64,000 nucleotides of DNA. It comes from Saturnia japonica. Lineage: Eukaryota; Arthropoda; Insecta; Lepidoptera; Saturniidae. Under the pieces are notes generated by a model. That model was not told the origin of the DNA, did not search any database, and was given only the letters and a program-made list of their open reading frames with translations. This document shows, piece by piece, positions 45,872 through 57,956 of the stretch (position 1 is the first letter of the stretch; each line of letters begins with the position of its first letter). The stretch is taken from positions 3,314,930 to 3,378,929 of the forward strand of contig CM065325.1 of the NCBI GenBank assembly GCA_033032175.1, in the 5' to 3' direction. The position numbers and the translations under genes are program-made.

Positions 45872-48800
45872 AGCCGTGATGTGTGTACTCCTTCGTGTTT
45901 ATTACGCAATAATTATTTTCATTGAGTAATTAGTAGGTAACTCATATTAATGAAAATTCCATAATATAGTCTATCAATAGAGAAATGACAATCATTTTAT
46001 GTTTTCTAAAAATATTATTAAAGATTCTTCGTAGCCTATGAACTATGAAATAACATGTCGGTACTTCTCAACTACAGTCTATTCATCAAAATCTGTTAAG
46101 AATTTTTTTTTTTTTTCGATTTGTAAACGTATCTGTATAACATATAACATTGGATAATGTTCTATCTCATAATTTGAGTAATACCTAAGTATCGAGTGTA
46201 TAAATAGTCATAAAAATTGTGCAAGCCATTTTCAGATAAATACGGACATACAAACTGGCAGAAAGAAAAAAAAATTCAAGTCATATAATTATTTTTAAAG
46301 TAATAAAAAAGAAATACGCATTTTTTGTGAGTATTTGCACATTTGTACGTCATAATTTAAAAGACGCAAAGAGTTTAAAAGGCAATATAAATTTTATCTA
46401 CCAACCACACTTAATATAACTAGTTAAATTTAAATTTAAAAAAAAAAGTACAAACTAATAAATGAAATAAAAGAAAAACAATTAAATACATTTTATTCAA
46501 AACACTCCATTCTCAACATCGCTTGAATAAGCAAATAAGCTTTCAAAAATAAACGAAAATTCTAAAACGGAGGCTTAAATTCAATTTCCTATTTCCTTTT
46601 AAGCGGAGAGCCCCGAGTTTCAACAATAGAAACTATTATTTCATAGATTAAATGTATTGAGAGATACTGAACAAACAGAAATTATCCCCAACCACGAATT
46701 CGCTTAGAAAGAGAGTAATATTAATTTTGTTATATTACAAGTGATAAATCCTTTTTGGAATAGTATTACTCTACTAATAATAATCAATTATGCACGAATA
46801 GATTATAATGATTATATACCTACGTATGAAGAAAATGTATTTAAATTATAACTAAAATTTAATTTAAGCCCAGCTAAGCAGCCGAGTAATAGATAGTACC
46901 TATTATATAAAAGTATGGTAAAAATAATAAATTTGTGGTAGAATGTTTAGGGGGTTAACAAAAACATACAAAAATGATTTTGTTTAAGCGGAAAAACTAC
47001 GTCATTGGAATAATACTTTAATACCCGACACGTTTGTTAACTTTATTACGAATTGAATTCCAAAGTTTAACAGGCTCTTAGAAAATACTTATTAACTTAA
47101 CCAACTATAACAGTTATGTAATTATCTCCTCGACCTACGTACCGCTCATAATAAAATTATACAGGAAAATTGTTCAACTATATTATGTAGAACGTAAACG
47201 TAAGTTGAATGCTTTTTAAATATTGTTGTACAATTCACAATGGAATAGGCAATGCCTCTTGTTGACTTTATAAAACGTAAATAAAAATCCTCTCATTTAT
47301 AAAATTTCGCCGTTAATGCTAACCGTGTAAGGTTAAAATATTGCTTATATGAAAGACTTGATCTATAAAATAAATACATTTTGTTGTAGAAAAGAAAACA
47401 ATTATTAACAATTAGGTATCAAAATTTATTAATAATCGTTTTACTCAATAATCAAATCTAAAGTCGAAGAATAAGTATTCGCAAAACTACGTAATGTAAT
47501 ATGATTGGCTTCCTCATTCGAAATAAACTTTAAATATAGATGTGGCCTTTGTAAAAAAATATAGACTTTTTATTTTAATTCATTCAGTTTTGAGTTTATA
47601 TCGTCATTATAATAAGCACAAGTCAATGGCTTAATGAGGCATATAGGATAGGTAGTTCAGCTTAACAAGAATGATAAAAAAAGTTAAAAAAAGAAACATT
47701 TCATAAAAATCAATAATAAACAAAATTATTAAATATATGTATAATTCTGCAAATAGCATTAGTACCTCAATATTTTCTAAAGGTATACTAAAACCCTCAA
47801 AATGATAATATGAAACAATTTACGCTATTAGAAAATCTCAAAAATTGGTCGTGTATTTTCTGAAAAAATCGCACACAAACGAACATACTAAGGAAACTGA
47901 GAACTTTCCTTTTTTAAAGCAGGTTAAAATTTTTAATAAAATCAAAAGTAGTGGATATTATGGTATGGTAGCAATTTTCAACTTTTAACTTTCTATGTAT
48001 TTACACGAAGAATGTCTTTTTTGCGTAAAAAAACTTTTTTTTGTATTGAAACCCTCGATATGCATATTATCATAACCAATGAAATGGGAAAAAATAAAGG
48101 ACTTAAACCTACGCAATTTACCACGCAACTGTTTGACAGCACACTCTTCCTAGTTTCGCATCAGCATTTGTTTTCAATACTAATCATTCAGTAGTAATCA
48201 ATATAGTGTCCTACACGTATAGTGCGACTACTAACGATCAGGCTGATATACACTATTGTAAATGCCTTAATAATAAATAATAAATCACCCGTCCCCATTA
48301 ACAAATTCGTATTTATTTGATGTTTGGTTAAATCTGTTAGAAATAATATTATCAAGGTTTGAATACGTTTGCATAAGTGAATTGCTACAAGTTCTTGTAA
48401 TAAAACTAAAAAATTGTAATGAGAAAATGCGTGTAAAAGCACAAGATGGACTGACTTTGACGCACATATTCGTTGACCTGTTATTTCGCTCTCTTGTCGG
48501 ATGTGTCAAATATGACATAAATAATTAAAGGAATATATAAATCTGTAAGGGATTATTAAAAAACATACACATTGTGAAATTATTGTTAATATAACGTTTG
48601 TGAAATATTTTAAGACAATCCTTAATATGTTCCGAAATAACAAACATCAAAATTCAGTATTTGTCCCCTATCCTATACCTTCCTAAACCATTTAACCGAT
48701 TTCGGTGAGATGTGGCCATACCTGCGTAGTTTTTATATTGGTACTATCAGTTTACAACAGGTGGTGCGCGAGTCAATTCATTTCAAAACAACGGAAATGA

Positions 48801-49374
48801 AATCAAGGGCAATATTAACTACTTTAAAAAAATTAATACACAGACAAACCTGGTAATTAAGTATAGTCATGAATACATAATAAAACGATAATATTATGTA
48901 TATAAAGTATATAAAAATATAAATTAAAAAAGTAGTATTTTTATATAATAGCAGGGATAGTTTAATATGATTCCAGGACTTCCAGGTAAAAAGATAAGTA
49001 GTAGGTACCATCAATGGTAGTACCAGAAACGTACCGATAAACGAGATTTCGTGTCGGACCAGCTCGTTGGATTGACGATATTGTAAAAATCACGGTTTAG
49101 ACTTGAACAAGCCTAGCTCTGCAGTAGGCGATTACGGGCTGAAAATGTTGATAATTAAGAAATGTGTACAAAAAAAAAAACAAAATGTAACCCTCGGTGT
49201 TAATTCATACATTACAAAAATTTGTAGATATTTCGCATTTGAAATCAGAATTTACTTATACAGAATCAACAAACTATAAACCGAATTAAACACACTATCA
49301 CTTTATATGTGGTTTACAGCTTTGAGAAAACAATAGAAACAAATGTCTATAAAGTTGCGTCATAGATTTATCTT
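45336..49374. other. Long AT-rich stretch, little recognised
   Basis: About 4 kb without a recognisable gene. A TA microsatellite occupies 45817-45869. ORFs at 48012-48194, 48188-48518 and 48778-49014 are AT-driven with no motif. A common lepidopteran phrase (ACCGATTTCGGTGAGATGTG) at 48,697 hints at a decayed Helitron-like copy. Confidence 0.4.
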
Positions 49375-50035
49375 GTAACAAGCGGTATGCCCGCGGCTCC
49401 ACCCGCGTTTGTTACTACGCAGTAGTTATTTACATCCCGTAATTTAATTTTTACTCATATTGTTGACAATTCATATGCCGTATCAATTGTGGATGGCATG
49501 TATTTCCCGGGTACAATTTCATCAAAATCGGTTGAAAATTATTATTCTATTCTAGAATTTCTAATGTATTATTAACAATTCTTATAGTAGCCTCTCAATT
49601 AAGTACAGTGTACGCTTCCGTCAACAAAATTTGGCTGGAATCGTTTGAGAACTGATGTAAAATTTAATTTTTTGAACTTTTTTTTTACTGTTTCTACTAA
49701 TAATATTGATAATTGTTATAGCCCAACAATTATGTAATTATTTATACTTCCTGTGTACAAAATTTCATCACCAAATCGGTTAAGAATTTACGAAAATATT
49801 TTATTATGGTTTTTTTTACGATTACTAAAACTAATATTGAAATTTCTTAAATCCTATCAACTGACCAACGACATAAGCATCCTGTATACAAAATTTCATA
49901 AGAAATCGAGCAAGCCTTTTTTTAATTACATCTGTCTGAGTCTGCTTGTATGCCCATAAAAAACAGACAGACAGACAAAATAAATGTGGTGTCGTGGGAC
50001 ACCAGGTAGGAACGAAGTTCCTTCGGGCTAATGTA
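49375..50035 (-). mobile_element. Helitron-like fragments
   Basis: 49385-49412 (GTATGCCCGCGGCTCCACCC) is the reverse complement of an H2/H3-type 3' end. 49500-49940 has repeated phrases 'aaaatttcat.a..aaatcg' typical of such elements. 49985-50030 (GGTGTCGTGGGACACCAGGT, GAACGAAGTTCCTTCGGGC) is a widespread repeat end, seen inverted at 50445-50470. Confidence 0.4.
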
Positions 50036-50749
50036 GATTCAACACAATTTGCAAAAAAAAAATCGTGCTCATTTTTATGTAGGTTTTCTTGACTTTTCTC
50101 TTAAATTTTGCTGATTATTTTTTATTTAAGTACTGGAAAGTATTTAGGAAATTCAGTATTTTAGGAAATAATAAATTACGTAAAATAAAAAATAAATCGT
50201 AATTCAAATTATCAATTAAAATAACAAAATATGTCTCTTTATTTTTGTTTGACAACATAAAATTACATAGAAATAGAAATAATTACAAAAAAAGGTATTA
50301 TTCACTACTCGCTTGTGTATACGACTGTCGCGCCTGCGCACGTCTCATTTAACGGTTTTATTCCACGGACATTTTCTTACGGTTTTACTATCACATTTTT
50401 TTCAGTTCGGTCGCGCAGCATAATCCGTATCTCCTCCAAGCCTGCCGTAAGGAACTTCGTTCCAAAAAAGTCATTGTGGCACATTTGTAATCAGTTTCTT
50501 TCATACCATTCGGGAAATTTGGACAAAAAATTAACTGTACCTACAAACAAGAACTACAGATTTAATAACATAGATGCATTACCGGAATCCAATAAATAAT
50601 TCCATGAATAAAACACCTACTGCTAAATTCCAATAAATTTCCAATATCAAATAGGGTGTGATTGCAGAAGCCATATCAAAATTATACAAAGTTACCGTTT
50701 ACCTCTCTAAACTTGATGGGTTTCAGTAGTCCTTGACTTTTGTAGTAAA
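50036..50749. other. Unassigned, with inverted repeat end
   Basis: 50300-50475 reads on the minus strand GGAACGAAGTTCCTTACGGC, AGGCTTGGAGGAGATACGG and GAAAATGTCCGTGGAATAAA, a repeat related to 49985-50030. The ORF at 50315-50599 starts inside it and is not a gene. Confidence 0.4.
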
Positions 50750-50960
50750 CATATGGGAACTACAATAATAAAAGTTAGCCGTCACGGGGCGCCTGGCAGA
50801 AGTGAAACATCTTAGTGAATAATCAAATAAAAAATTGTGTGTATGTCAGCTCCGACGCACGACTGGAGTTTACTCCTTATGTACGATTGTCTTTGAATAT
50901 GCAATAGGCAAAGAAGTGATTGGTTGACTGACTGACCGTACCGTACCGTACACAGGTACC
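50750..50960 (+). mobile_element. Helitron-like internal fragment (H4)
   Basis: AAAGTTAGCCGTCACGGGGC, AAACATCTTAGTGAATAATC and TTGTGTGTATGTC parallel 52470-52600 (AGTTGGCCGTCAGGGGATGG, AAATATCTTAGTGAATATA). Ends near an ACCGT pentamer run (50937-50951). Confidence 0.4.
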
Positions 50961-51963
50961 TGTACTAGTATTGATAATTTTAAAGAAAAGTATACTTAGC
51001 TCACGACGCGCAATTCATAGCCCATAGCGCAACAGGATGCGCGGGCCAACCGATCTGTTGCAAATGATTTCTTTGGTTGTGCGTAATGTAAAAAACTAAA
51101 AAGGTAAAACGGTTTAATGTAAAAAACATTTTTAATCTTCATTAAATGCCAAAGTTAACTAACATTCTTATCTGAATAAAGATTAATATTGAATTTTAGA
51201 AATTAATTTCACAAATAACCAATTTTTTTATTTATATTGAAAATAACAATGGTTACTGTGAGTCAACATTAGGAGATAAGACATTATTTTGATGTATCTC
51301 ATGAGGCTTAGCCAACATAAGACATATAGGCGCCTGAAAACCATTTTTTGGCAACTTGATTACAAAACCTACATCATGATGAGTCAATGATAGGTTTGTG
51401 TATTTGTATACACCGTACGACCTTCCGTAAGAAATTCTCTAAATGTTAGTGAAAACCGTATAAATATCCGTTGCGTGGTTTAGAAGAAGTAAGTGGACAA
51501 ACAGGCAGACGCGAATAGCTACTTTACTTTATACTATTAATATATATATTATGTATATTGATAATTGCGTTATCGTTTTTGCGTGAATTGTAAAAGAAAT
51601 TTGAAGTTCTATTATGAACCTTTTGTTAACATACATATTACAGGTAGCTCTTATTGTTTTGTTTTCATATTAAAATTGAGATGACAATTCTCCACAGAAT
51701 ATTTAATTGATTTTTAAACATTAAATTTCGTCAACATCAGACTTTATAAAATTAAAAGTCGATAGGGTTTATCAGCTTTCTTTTAAATTTTTTATTATTT
51801 TACACTGTATTTTAATTTTAATAATTAGTACAAAATACAGACATACCAAATTAGAAAACAAAATTTTGGAAATATATCGAATGAGCCATATAATGTTATT
51901 TATACGAAAATTTCTTTGTAGAAAATTTAATTAAAAAATATTGTATTGGCGGCAGGTACCTAG
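50961..51963. other. AT-rich, mostly unassigned
   Basis: 50995-51095 is related to the window's first 230 bases (minus strand GCACAACCAAAGAAATCATT). Nothing else recognised. Confidence 0.4.
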
Positions 51964-52347
51964 TTAGTAGTAGATAGGTAGGTGGGTAGCGTATAACAAT
52001 GCGCTGCCGATTTCCTTATATGGTATTCCATCTTTACAACCTGCAATAGCCGATACTATATAAGGAGAAGATCGCTGTATGCGAAGAGCATTGGTCCCAG
52101 AAACAATACGTGCTCGCGCCCACGCGACACCTTGCTCCCATTGCATCACCGCGCCGCGCCGGGAACAAGTGGTTACTTGCTTCACTAGCCGCAACCACCA
52201 CCCATAATGACTCAACCCCAGGTTTAATCCTCTCGCTGCTTGCGCAATACAGTATCTAACATTCATGTACATCATGCGAAGTATGATTACTGCACTCTCC
52301 AACGCGCCGACACCGATGTAAATATGTAGACTACATCTTGTTTTCAC
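51964..52347 (-). other. GC-rich 127-codon ORF, unclassified
   Basis: ATG to stop on the minus strand, in a segment clearly richer in GC than its neighbours. It contains IGVGALESAVIILRMMYMNV, GLSHYGWWLRLVKQVTTCSR, MQWEQGVAWARARIVSGTNA and PYIVSAIAGCKDGIPYKEIG. The neighbouring segment (52330-52856) is Helitron-like, so this could be a fragment picked up by such an element. No family recognised; coding status is open. Confidence 0.25.
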
Positions 52348-52856
52348 TTCCCGTCCTTACCTTCAGCTTACCAGATTATTTAATGTTCATAGTTTCTGCT
52401 CCGCTTTTTAAAGTCGGAGCGTGAAATTATATACCCTATAAACTTCTTCAATAAAAAGGCTATAAAATGCAAAAAAAAAGTTGGCCGTCAGGGGATGGTC
52501 GCAGCTATGTGAAATATCTTAGTGAATATATTTAAAAAAAGTTTGTGTGTACGACTGACTGTACCAGTACCAGTACTTAAAACAAAACCATTGTGAAGAT
52601 GTTTATTTTATTACTAAGTGTATAGTGGTCACAATCCCAACCAACCGCTTTTAATCTGTCCATGTTTTAACATGAAACTTTCAAATGATCCAGTCTGTCT
52701 ATTAAAAAAAACGAACTCAGCTTCTCACCACCAACATTGGAATTTTTTTTTACCACGCTTTAAGTTAACAAAATAATTTTTCAAATTTGACTGGTACTTC
52801 CGAAGATTTTCGCGTTCAAATAAACAATCTCTTGATCTTTAGAATATTAGTATAGA
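52348..52856 (-). mobile_element. Helitron-like segment (H4), 5' end visible
   Basis: The right end reads on the minus strand TCTATACTAATATTCTAAAG ATCAAGAGATTGTTT (given in two parts), a Helitron-like 5' end. Internal text (CACTTCCCGTCC.TACCT, GTCGGAGCGTGAAATTA) matches 58735-58830. The 3' end is not located with confidence. Confidence 0.5.
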
Positions 52857-52929
52857 CAATATGTATATAAGTATTTAGTTAAATCTAAAAAATAGTTAGT
52901 TAAATACAATTCGGTGAACTGCATGCAAA

Positions 52930-52985
52930 GCAACAGCCCAAACCCAGGTTCAGCCACTTTGGCGCCCTTGCGCTTCTTTCCATTT
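52930..52985 (+). mobile_element. S2 long-form 5' fragment
   Basis: GGTTCAGCCACTTTGGCGCC and CTTGCGCTTCTTTCC match the 5' part of long-form S2. The rest is missing. The ORF at 52914-53291 starts here and is otherwise AT-driven. Confidence 0.5.
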
Positions 52986-53339
52986 TTTTTAGTGTTTTCT
53001 ACGCTCACTACAAAGTCCTGTGAAGCTATAAAGAACTCTGAAACCAACAGCGACAACTTTAGTCGAAAAAGATTTAAATACGAAGAGCATATTTTTATAT
53101 CACATCTATTTAAAAAAAATAGTTTTTATGATATTTCGCTAAAGAAATATTTTAAAGTAACGAAAATAAAATGTTTATTTATGTTACACGATTTCAAATA
53201 CGAGCTGATAATTGGATGTATGAATAATATTTCAGTTTACACTCACCAAACTGTGCACTTTTGTTGGTTGGTATATTTACTTGTCGATTGAACTTCATAA
53301 GACATAGGTATTTGCATGATTATAGTGACGAGGTTTGTG
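52986..53339. other. AT-rich, nothing recognised
   Basis: No signal beyond the spurious ORF mentioned above. Confidence 0.4.
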
Positions 53340-53470
53340 TCAAAAGTGTTTGTGTGCACTTTAGAGCCAGTTTACCCACTAAGCTTAGCATATCACTAGC
53401 TTGGGTCAGATCGTCACTTAACATCAAGTGAAATTGTGGCCATAACGCTAAACGTATAAATGATAAAAAC
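53340..53470 (+). mobile_element. S1 SINE body
   Basis: AGAGCCAGTTTACCCACTAA, GCTTAGCATATCACTAGC, CGTCACTTAACATCAAGTGA, TTGTGGCCATAACGCTAAAC. Followed at 53590-53690 by the degenerate repeat also seen at 17060 and 35160. Confidence 0.55.
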
Positions 53471-54480
53471 CGTTTGTAGCGTGTTTTCGAGCGTTGTTTT
53501 GATTGCAGTAGACTCGTGCGATTATAAGCTACGTCCATCTAAATAGTAGGCTGTGAAGGCGAAAGGAGCATCAAACCACCCTCGGCTGTACGCCGTATTC
53601 CTGCTGAAAAACGAACGAGAATATGATGGTAGTAGGGGTGTGGGACAATATACAGGACATCCTTTACAGTGACTGGCATTTGGTCTCACATATTCTCTTA
53701 ATTATACTCACTCATTAAAACTCCCTCGCAGTATGTTTATGTAAATGCCATCTGTTACATTTTTACCGGCTTTAAAATTTTTCACCATTTAGCCATATTT
53801 GCACCGCTGGTTTGTAGTAGAATGTATACAAGCTATGGTAGTTCCAAAATACCTTCGAAACGTTTATATACCTTTCATATAACTATGTTACTATCAGAGC
53901 CTCTGGCGGAAAGACTAAGTAATTAAAATTGGTAGTATAGAAAGTAAAACATATGACCGTGTTTAGAACCCACGAAACTTAATTAAAGAAGAACCTAAAC
54001 CTAATTATAAGAATATAAACATATTAAATGCGTTCATACACTCCAATCTGGGTCAGTTTAGCCATATAGCAGAAGTAGCAAATGCCACTAAATCAGAATA
54101 AATATAATATGTGTATATTCTCTCAAGATATGCCGACCTTTTTTATGTTTCCTTCTAAAGCTAACTTATTATAACACAAACAAATCTTAGGGTCTCCTCG
54201 TAACATTTACTATAAGCTCCGAGCTGTCTTATCCGCTTGAGGCTCAAAGCATATAAAAGAAACTCGGCACTTACTGGAATACACCGAAAGACGCTTGACG
54301 ATAGATTTGCATCCTTGAAGGTTATAGCTAGTCAGACAAGAACTAGACAACGCTCTACAAGCAAGCTATTGTTTCATGACAATGTTTTTTTTTTTCACCG
54401 AAAAAACAAGCTCTTTGCAAACTTCAATCGTAAGTTAATAACATGCAGTCTCTAAGCACAACAATCCTCCCAATAACAAT
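53471..54480. other. Mostly unassigned
   Basis: Apart from the repeat at 53590-53690 nothing is recognised; the ORF at 54237-54455 has no motif. Confidence 0.4.
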
Positions 54481-54600
54481 TTGGTAACAAATTGACACAG
54501 AAATGTACAATAAATTGACCTCAAACTGCTGCCGGAAAACCATAAGTTGAAAGACAATAGTTATAACCAAATTTCGATCAAATTAAAGTCGAAAGTCTAA
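54481..54600 (-). repeat. T2 24-bp-period repeat, left copy
   Basis: The minus strand gives GGTTATAACTATTGTCTTTC AACTTATGG (two parts), then units like GTCAATTTATTGTACA.TTT. Inverted relative to 55225-55420. Confidence 0.5.
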
Positions 54601-54834
54601 ATCTATGTATAATGTTACTAAAATTTAGATATGTATCTATTTATACGTAAAAAGTATCATTTTTATGAAAAACATTATAAAATCCCAGAGGATATGGTTG
54701 TTTCGTCATCCAGACTAGACATATTTCTTTATTCTCGAGAAATCAAGCGTATAGTACTTGTAGAGCTTACTGTACCGCGGAAACTTATATACGTAAAGAC
54801 CACCCAATAAATATTACGATCTATGTAACGAGTT

Positions 54835-55165
54835 AACCAAGAACGGCTACGCGGTTAACTTATATGCGGTGGAAGTGGAAGCGAGAGGTATTCCAGCGAA
54901 ATATCTCTATAACTTTTTAAAAGACCTCGGCCTGTCGAGAACTGCAGTAAGTTCTATTTTAGAACGGGTATCTATCTAAAGCAGCATTAACAAGCTCTTA
55001 CCAAATCTGGCTTGGCAGAGAGGGTATCGCGGGCTGTCAAAGTGAGTGCTGATGTGCATCATAAGGGGGCCCCTTAAACCTACACCTGGGTCGCAATTCC
55101 CGGGGACTGCTTGTGTTCCCTCTGTCTGCTACACGACGGACCCGGCACCCAAACGGTGAATCCAT
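54835..55165 (+). pseudogene. LINE C-terminal tail fragment
   Basis: The plus frame reads GYAVNLYAVEVEARGIPAKY, LYNFLKDLGLSRTAVSSILE, RVS, stop, then in shifted frames SYQIWLGRE and a GC-rich 3' part. The phrase 'LYAVEVGARG...SLY..LKDLGL......ER.S.AAL...Q.WL.R' is one I recognise from C-terminal ends of lepidopteran LINE-type ORFs. The clade is uncertain. It lies between inverted T2 repeats. Confidence 0.5.
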
Positions 55166-55224
55166 GGAATGCTAAGATGTTTGTCTCTTTAATAATAACT
55201 TTTACAAGTTTTATTTTTGTACAC

Positions 55225-55420
55225 AGATTGTTTGCTCTTCAACTTTTGGTGTCAATTAGTATTCATTTGTGACAGCAGATTGCTGTCAATTTATTGTGCA
55301 GTTTGGCGTCCATTTAGCTATGCAAGTTTTGGAGTTTCAATTTTTGCAATCAAATTGACGTCAAATGATGAGAAACTTTGGTCAACAAATGTTGCACAGC
55401 AAATTGTGGTTATTTGAGTA
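55225..55420 (+). repeat. T2 24-bp-period repeat, right copy
   Basis: About five to six degenerate units such as CTGTCAATTTATTGTGCAGT TTGG. The ORF at 55217-55417 is made of this repeat. Confidence 0.55.
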
Positions 55421-56045
55421 CTTAAAAACATCGCTATATACTGTAGTAATTAATCATATTTTATAATTCATGTATGTACACTACATTTCATCGTTTCATT
55501 GTGAATCGATTTCCATGTATGTCTATAGGGTTTCAAAATTTCCTTTATTCTCAATAATATACAAGAATCGACGTTTGTATGCAAATTACAAATCCTTCGA
55601 CGAAAGATTACGAAACACGAAGAAAAGTGCGATCTAAGAAAGCGGCAATCCTTAGGGAAACAATAAGACTGTCCGCGTGGAAAGCAAAAAAAATTGTTAA
55701 GCCCTTCCACTTCCGACAAAGCGGATTGCGAGAACCGTATCGTACTGTGATACAACCCTTTTTGTATTATCCATGCTCTGAGCTTATCAAAACGATTAAA
55801 TACAATACCTACTTAAAAATATTATATCTAATTTGTAAGAACTCTTCAGATTTAAACAACAACACTGATTCTTGTAGACAAGTTTCTACAGACATCTATA
55901 TCTGTACTTACAAATAAATAAAATTGCAATTCGTATTAAAAAAAAAAAACAAACAATTTCCAGTACAAAAATCATAACAGTGCCATCTCTTATCAATAAA
56001 AAATGTAACCATGAAAATATTTGATTTATTGATATATCAACTGAT
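55421..56045. other. Unassigned; 112-codon ORF without motif
   Basis: The ORF at 55579-55917 has a basic N-terminal half (DYETRRKVRSKKAAILRETI) and an AT-driven C-terminal half. No family recognised. It may be chance. Confidence 0.3.
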
Positions 56046-56510
56046 CTATAGGGTAATGAGAAGACAGATAAATTAGCTAAATTAAGTATTGTAAGAGGCA
56101 AAATTATTAATGTATTGCCAGATTATTCAGAATTATTACCAAAATTTAAAGAAAGTTGTTACAGTGATTGGAAAACATATTTTGATGAAATATCACGTGA
56201 GAAAGGTATCTGGTATAAGACTTTACAGTATGAACCTCCTCGTATACCCTGATGTGCCACGGCAAAGTTAGGAAGGAAGTTGATATCTATCGCACATTGG
56301 TTGAGATCCGGACATATTAAATCAAACAAATATAAACACATGATGAAATTGAGACAGTCACTGGAGTGTGTCCGGTTTGACTCAATTAGGCAGAACTTAA
56401 TTTGTGCCTGTGGTTTGAACAGACTGGACGTTGGAATGTATAATAAAGTATTAGGTGATACATCCAATAATGAGGCGGCTACTCTATTCCTATCAATTTC
56501 TTCTTATTAA
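56046..56510 (+). pseudogene. LINE RNase H/C-terminal fragment, one stop
   Basis: From 56052 the frame reads GNEKTDKLAKL, the RNase H motif carrying the last active-site acidic residue (consensus GNE.AD.LAK). It runs 153 codons to a TAA at 56508-56510: LPKFKESCYSDWKTYFDEIS, GIWYKTLQYEPPRIP, stop, CATAKLGRKLISIAHWLRSG, then a C-x-C segment (LICACG). This fits the C-terminal part of an RNase H-bearing LINE (I/jockey-related group). The only break is TGA at 56250-56252, where the family would have Trp. The copy is 5'-truncated and is followed by an A-rich run at about 56554. Confidence 0.75.
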
Positions 56511-56741
56511 CAGTTGTTTAGTAAATGCATTTGAAAGTATATACGATACTTAAACAAAAAAAAAAATATTTTAAAATTTTTGTGTCTGCCTGTCTGTTCC
56601 GGGTAATCTCTGAATCGGTTTGACCGATTTTGACGGGACTTTCACTGATAAATAGCTAATTTTATAGGGAGTAACTTAGGCTACTTTTATTATAGAAAAA
56701 TAATTAGGGTTCCGAACAAATAAAAAACAAACTGGCCATGG
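56511..56741. other. A-rich run and Helitron-like phrase
   Basis: A11 at about 56556, then GTTTGACCGATTTTGACGGG, a phrase common in lepidopteran non-coding elements. Confidence 0.35.
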
Positions 56742-57440
56742 TGAATCAATTCGGCGGCTTAAATGGATTAAATGCTACCAAAAGAACCCGTGGATGACCG
56801 GAGACCCTAGTTGATAATAAAGAATTAAACGTGATCGTGGAAGCCGATCCATCGCAAACTACGTCATAGTTAGCGCCAGGCTTCGGTGTGAGTGTTAAAA
56901 CAATTTTAATTCACTTGAAACAAATTGGAAAAGTGAAAAAGCTCGAGAAATGGGTACCGCATGAATTGATTGAAGCACACCAACAAATACGCATTGAATG
57001 ACATTACTCAACCGACATAATAACGAGGGAATTTTGAATCGCATTGTTGCTTGTGAAGAAAAATGGATCCTTTACGACAATCGGAAAAGCTAATCACAGT
57101 AGTTGAACCCAGGAGAACCAGCCAAATCATGTCCCAAGCGAAAGTTGACTCTGAAAAAGGTACTGGTGAGTGTTTGGTGGACCTGTGCTGGTGTTATACA
57201 CTACAGCATTCTAAGATCTGAACAGACGATAACGGCTGATCTGTATTATCAACAATTGCAAACCATGATGGAAAAGCTAGCCGTTAAACAACCGAGCAAG
57301 GAAAAAAACTCAATCAAGATCAATTCTAATTAGGCTATCCAAACCGCCTTCAAAGATTATATTGATTCTCGCCCCCACCATTTTTTTCAGAAATGGAATC
57401 GATGAACTACCTATAAAATGGCGAAAATGCATACATAATA
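56742..57440 (+). pseudogene. Second mariner transposase relic, internally deleted
   Basis: Plus strand. It matches a mariner transposase of a different subfamily from the one at 1612. Read in pieces: RRLKWIK (helix-turn-helix region), ADPSQTT, VKTILIHLKQIGKVKKLEKW VPHEL (two parts), ILNRIVACEEKWILYDN (first catalytic Asp, codon 57075-57077), NPGEPAKSCPKRKLTLKKVL, VSVWWTCAGVIHYSIL and LYYQQLQTMMEKL. It then jumps to AIQTAFKDYIDSRPHHFF near the family's C-terminus. The segment with the second and third catalytic Asp (HDNARPH, PYSPDLAP) is missing, and there are stops and frameshifts. The element is non-functional. Confidence 0.9.
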
Positions 57441-57956
57441 ACGATACATACTGCGATTGATTAAATGTATAATTTCATAATATTTTGTTCGTTTTCCTTT
57501 TTCCATATAAAATTCTAAGTAAGGATCTATTATATTATTTAACTTAATTGGGCTATAATGCCGCTCAAGCACCGAACTACGAAAACCGAGACGGGGAAGA
57601 CTATAAGATCAAAATGTATGAACATTTTCTGCGTGAAATAATATTTTACTAAAAGCACATAAATATTTATTGTAATCTAAATGTTGCCATGGTGTAAAAG
57701 TTAATCGATATATTTGGAAAAAAAAAAACAAAGTTAGGTACCTACAAAATAAATCATTAGTCTAGTCGGAGAAATATTTTTTGCACGATCTTATTACAAT
57801 TGGACCGGACAAGAAAAATGGTCCCTAATATATAGTTGCATGGTGGAATATGACGATCTTTCTTTAGGTGTAAGAAGAAAGCCGTTATATGAGTTTGTAG
57901 CTATACATGTGGTATAGCCATGAATTATGGAATCATGATAATCAAAAATAAGATCA
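57441..57956. other. AT-rich, nothing recognised
   Basis: No signal seen. Confidence 0.4.

Noticed and set aside
45743..45925. 60-codon ORF rich in Tyr/Ile
   Set aside because: Translation of the (TA)n microsatellite.
50315..50599. 94-codon ORF
   Set aside because: Its first half is a dispersed repeat related to 49985-50030 in reverse.
52914..53291. 125-codon ORF
   Set aside because: It begins in an S2 fragment and continues through AT-rich DNA with Lys/Phe/Ile-heavy composition and no motif.
55217..55417. 66-codon ORF
   Set aside because: Made of the T2 24-bp-period repeat.
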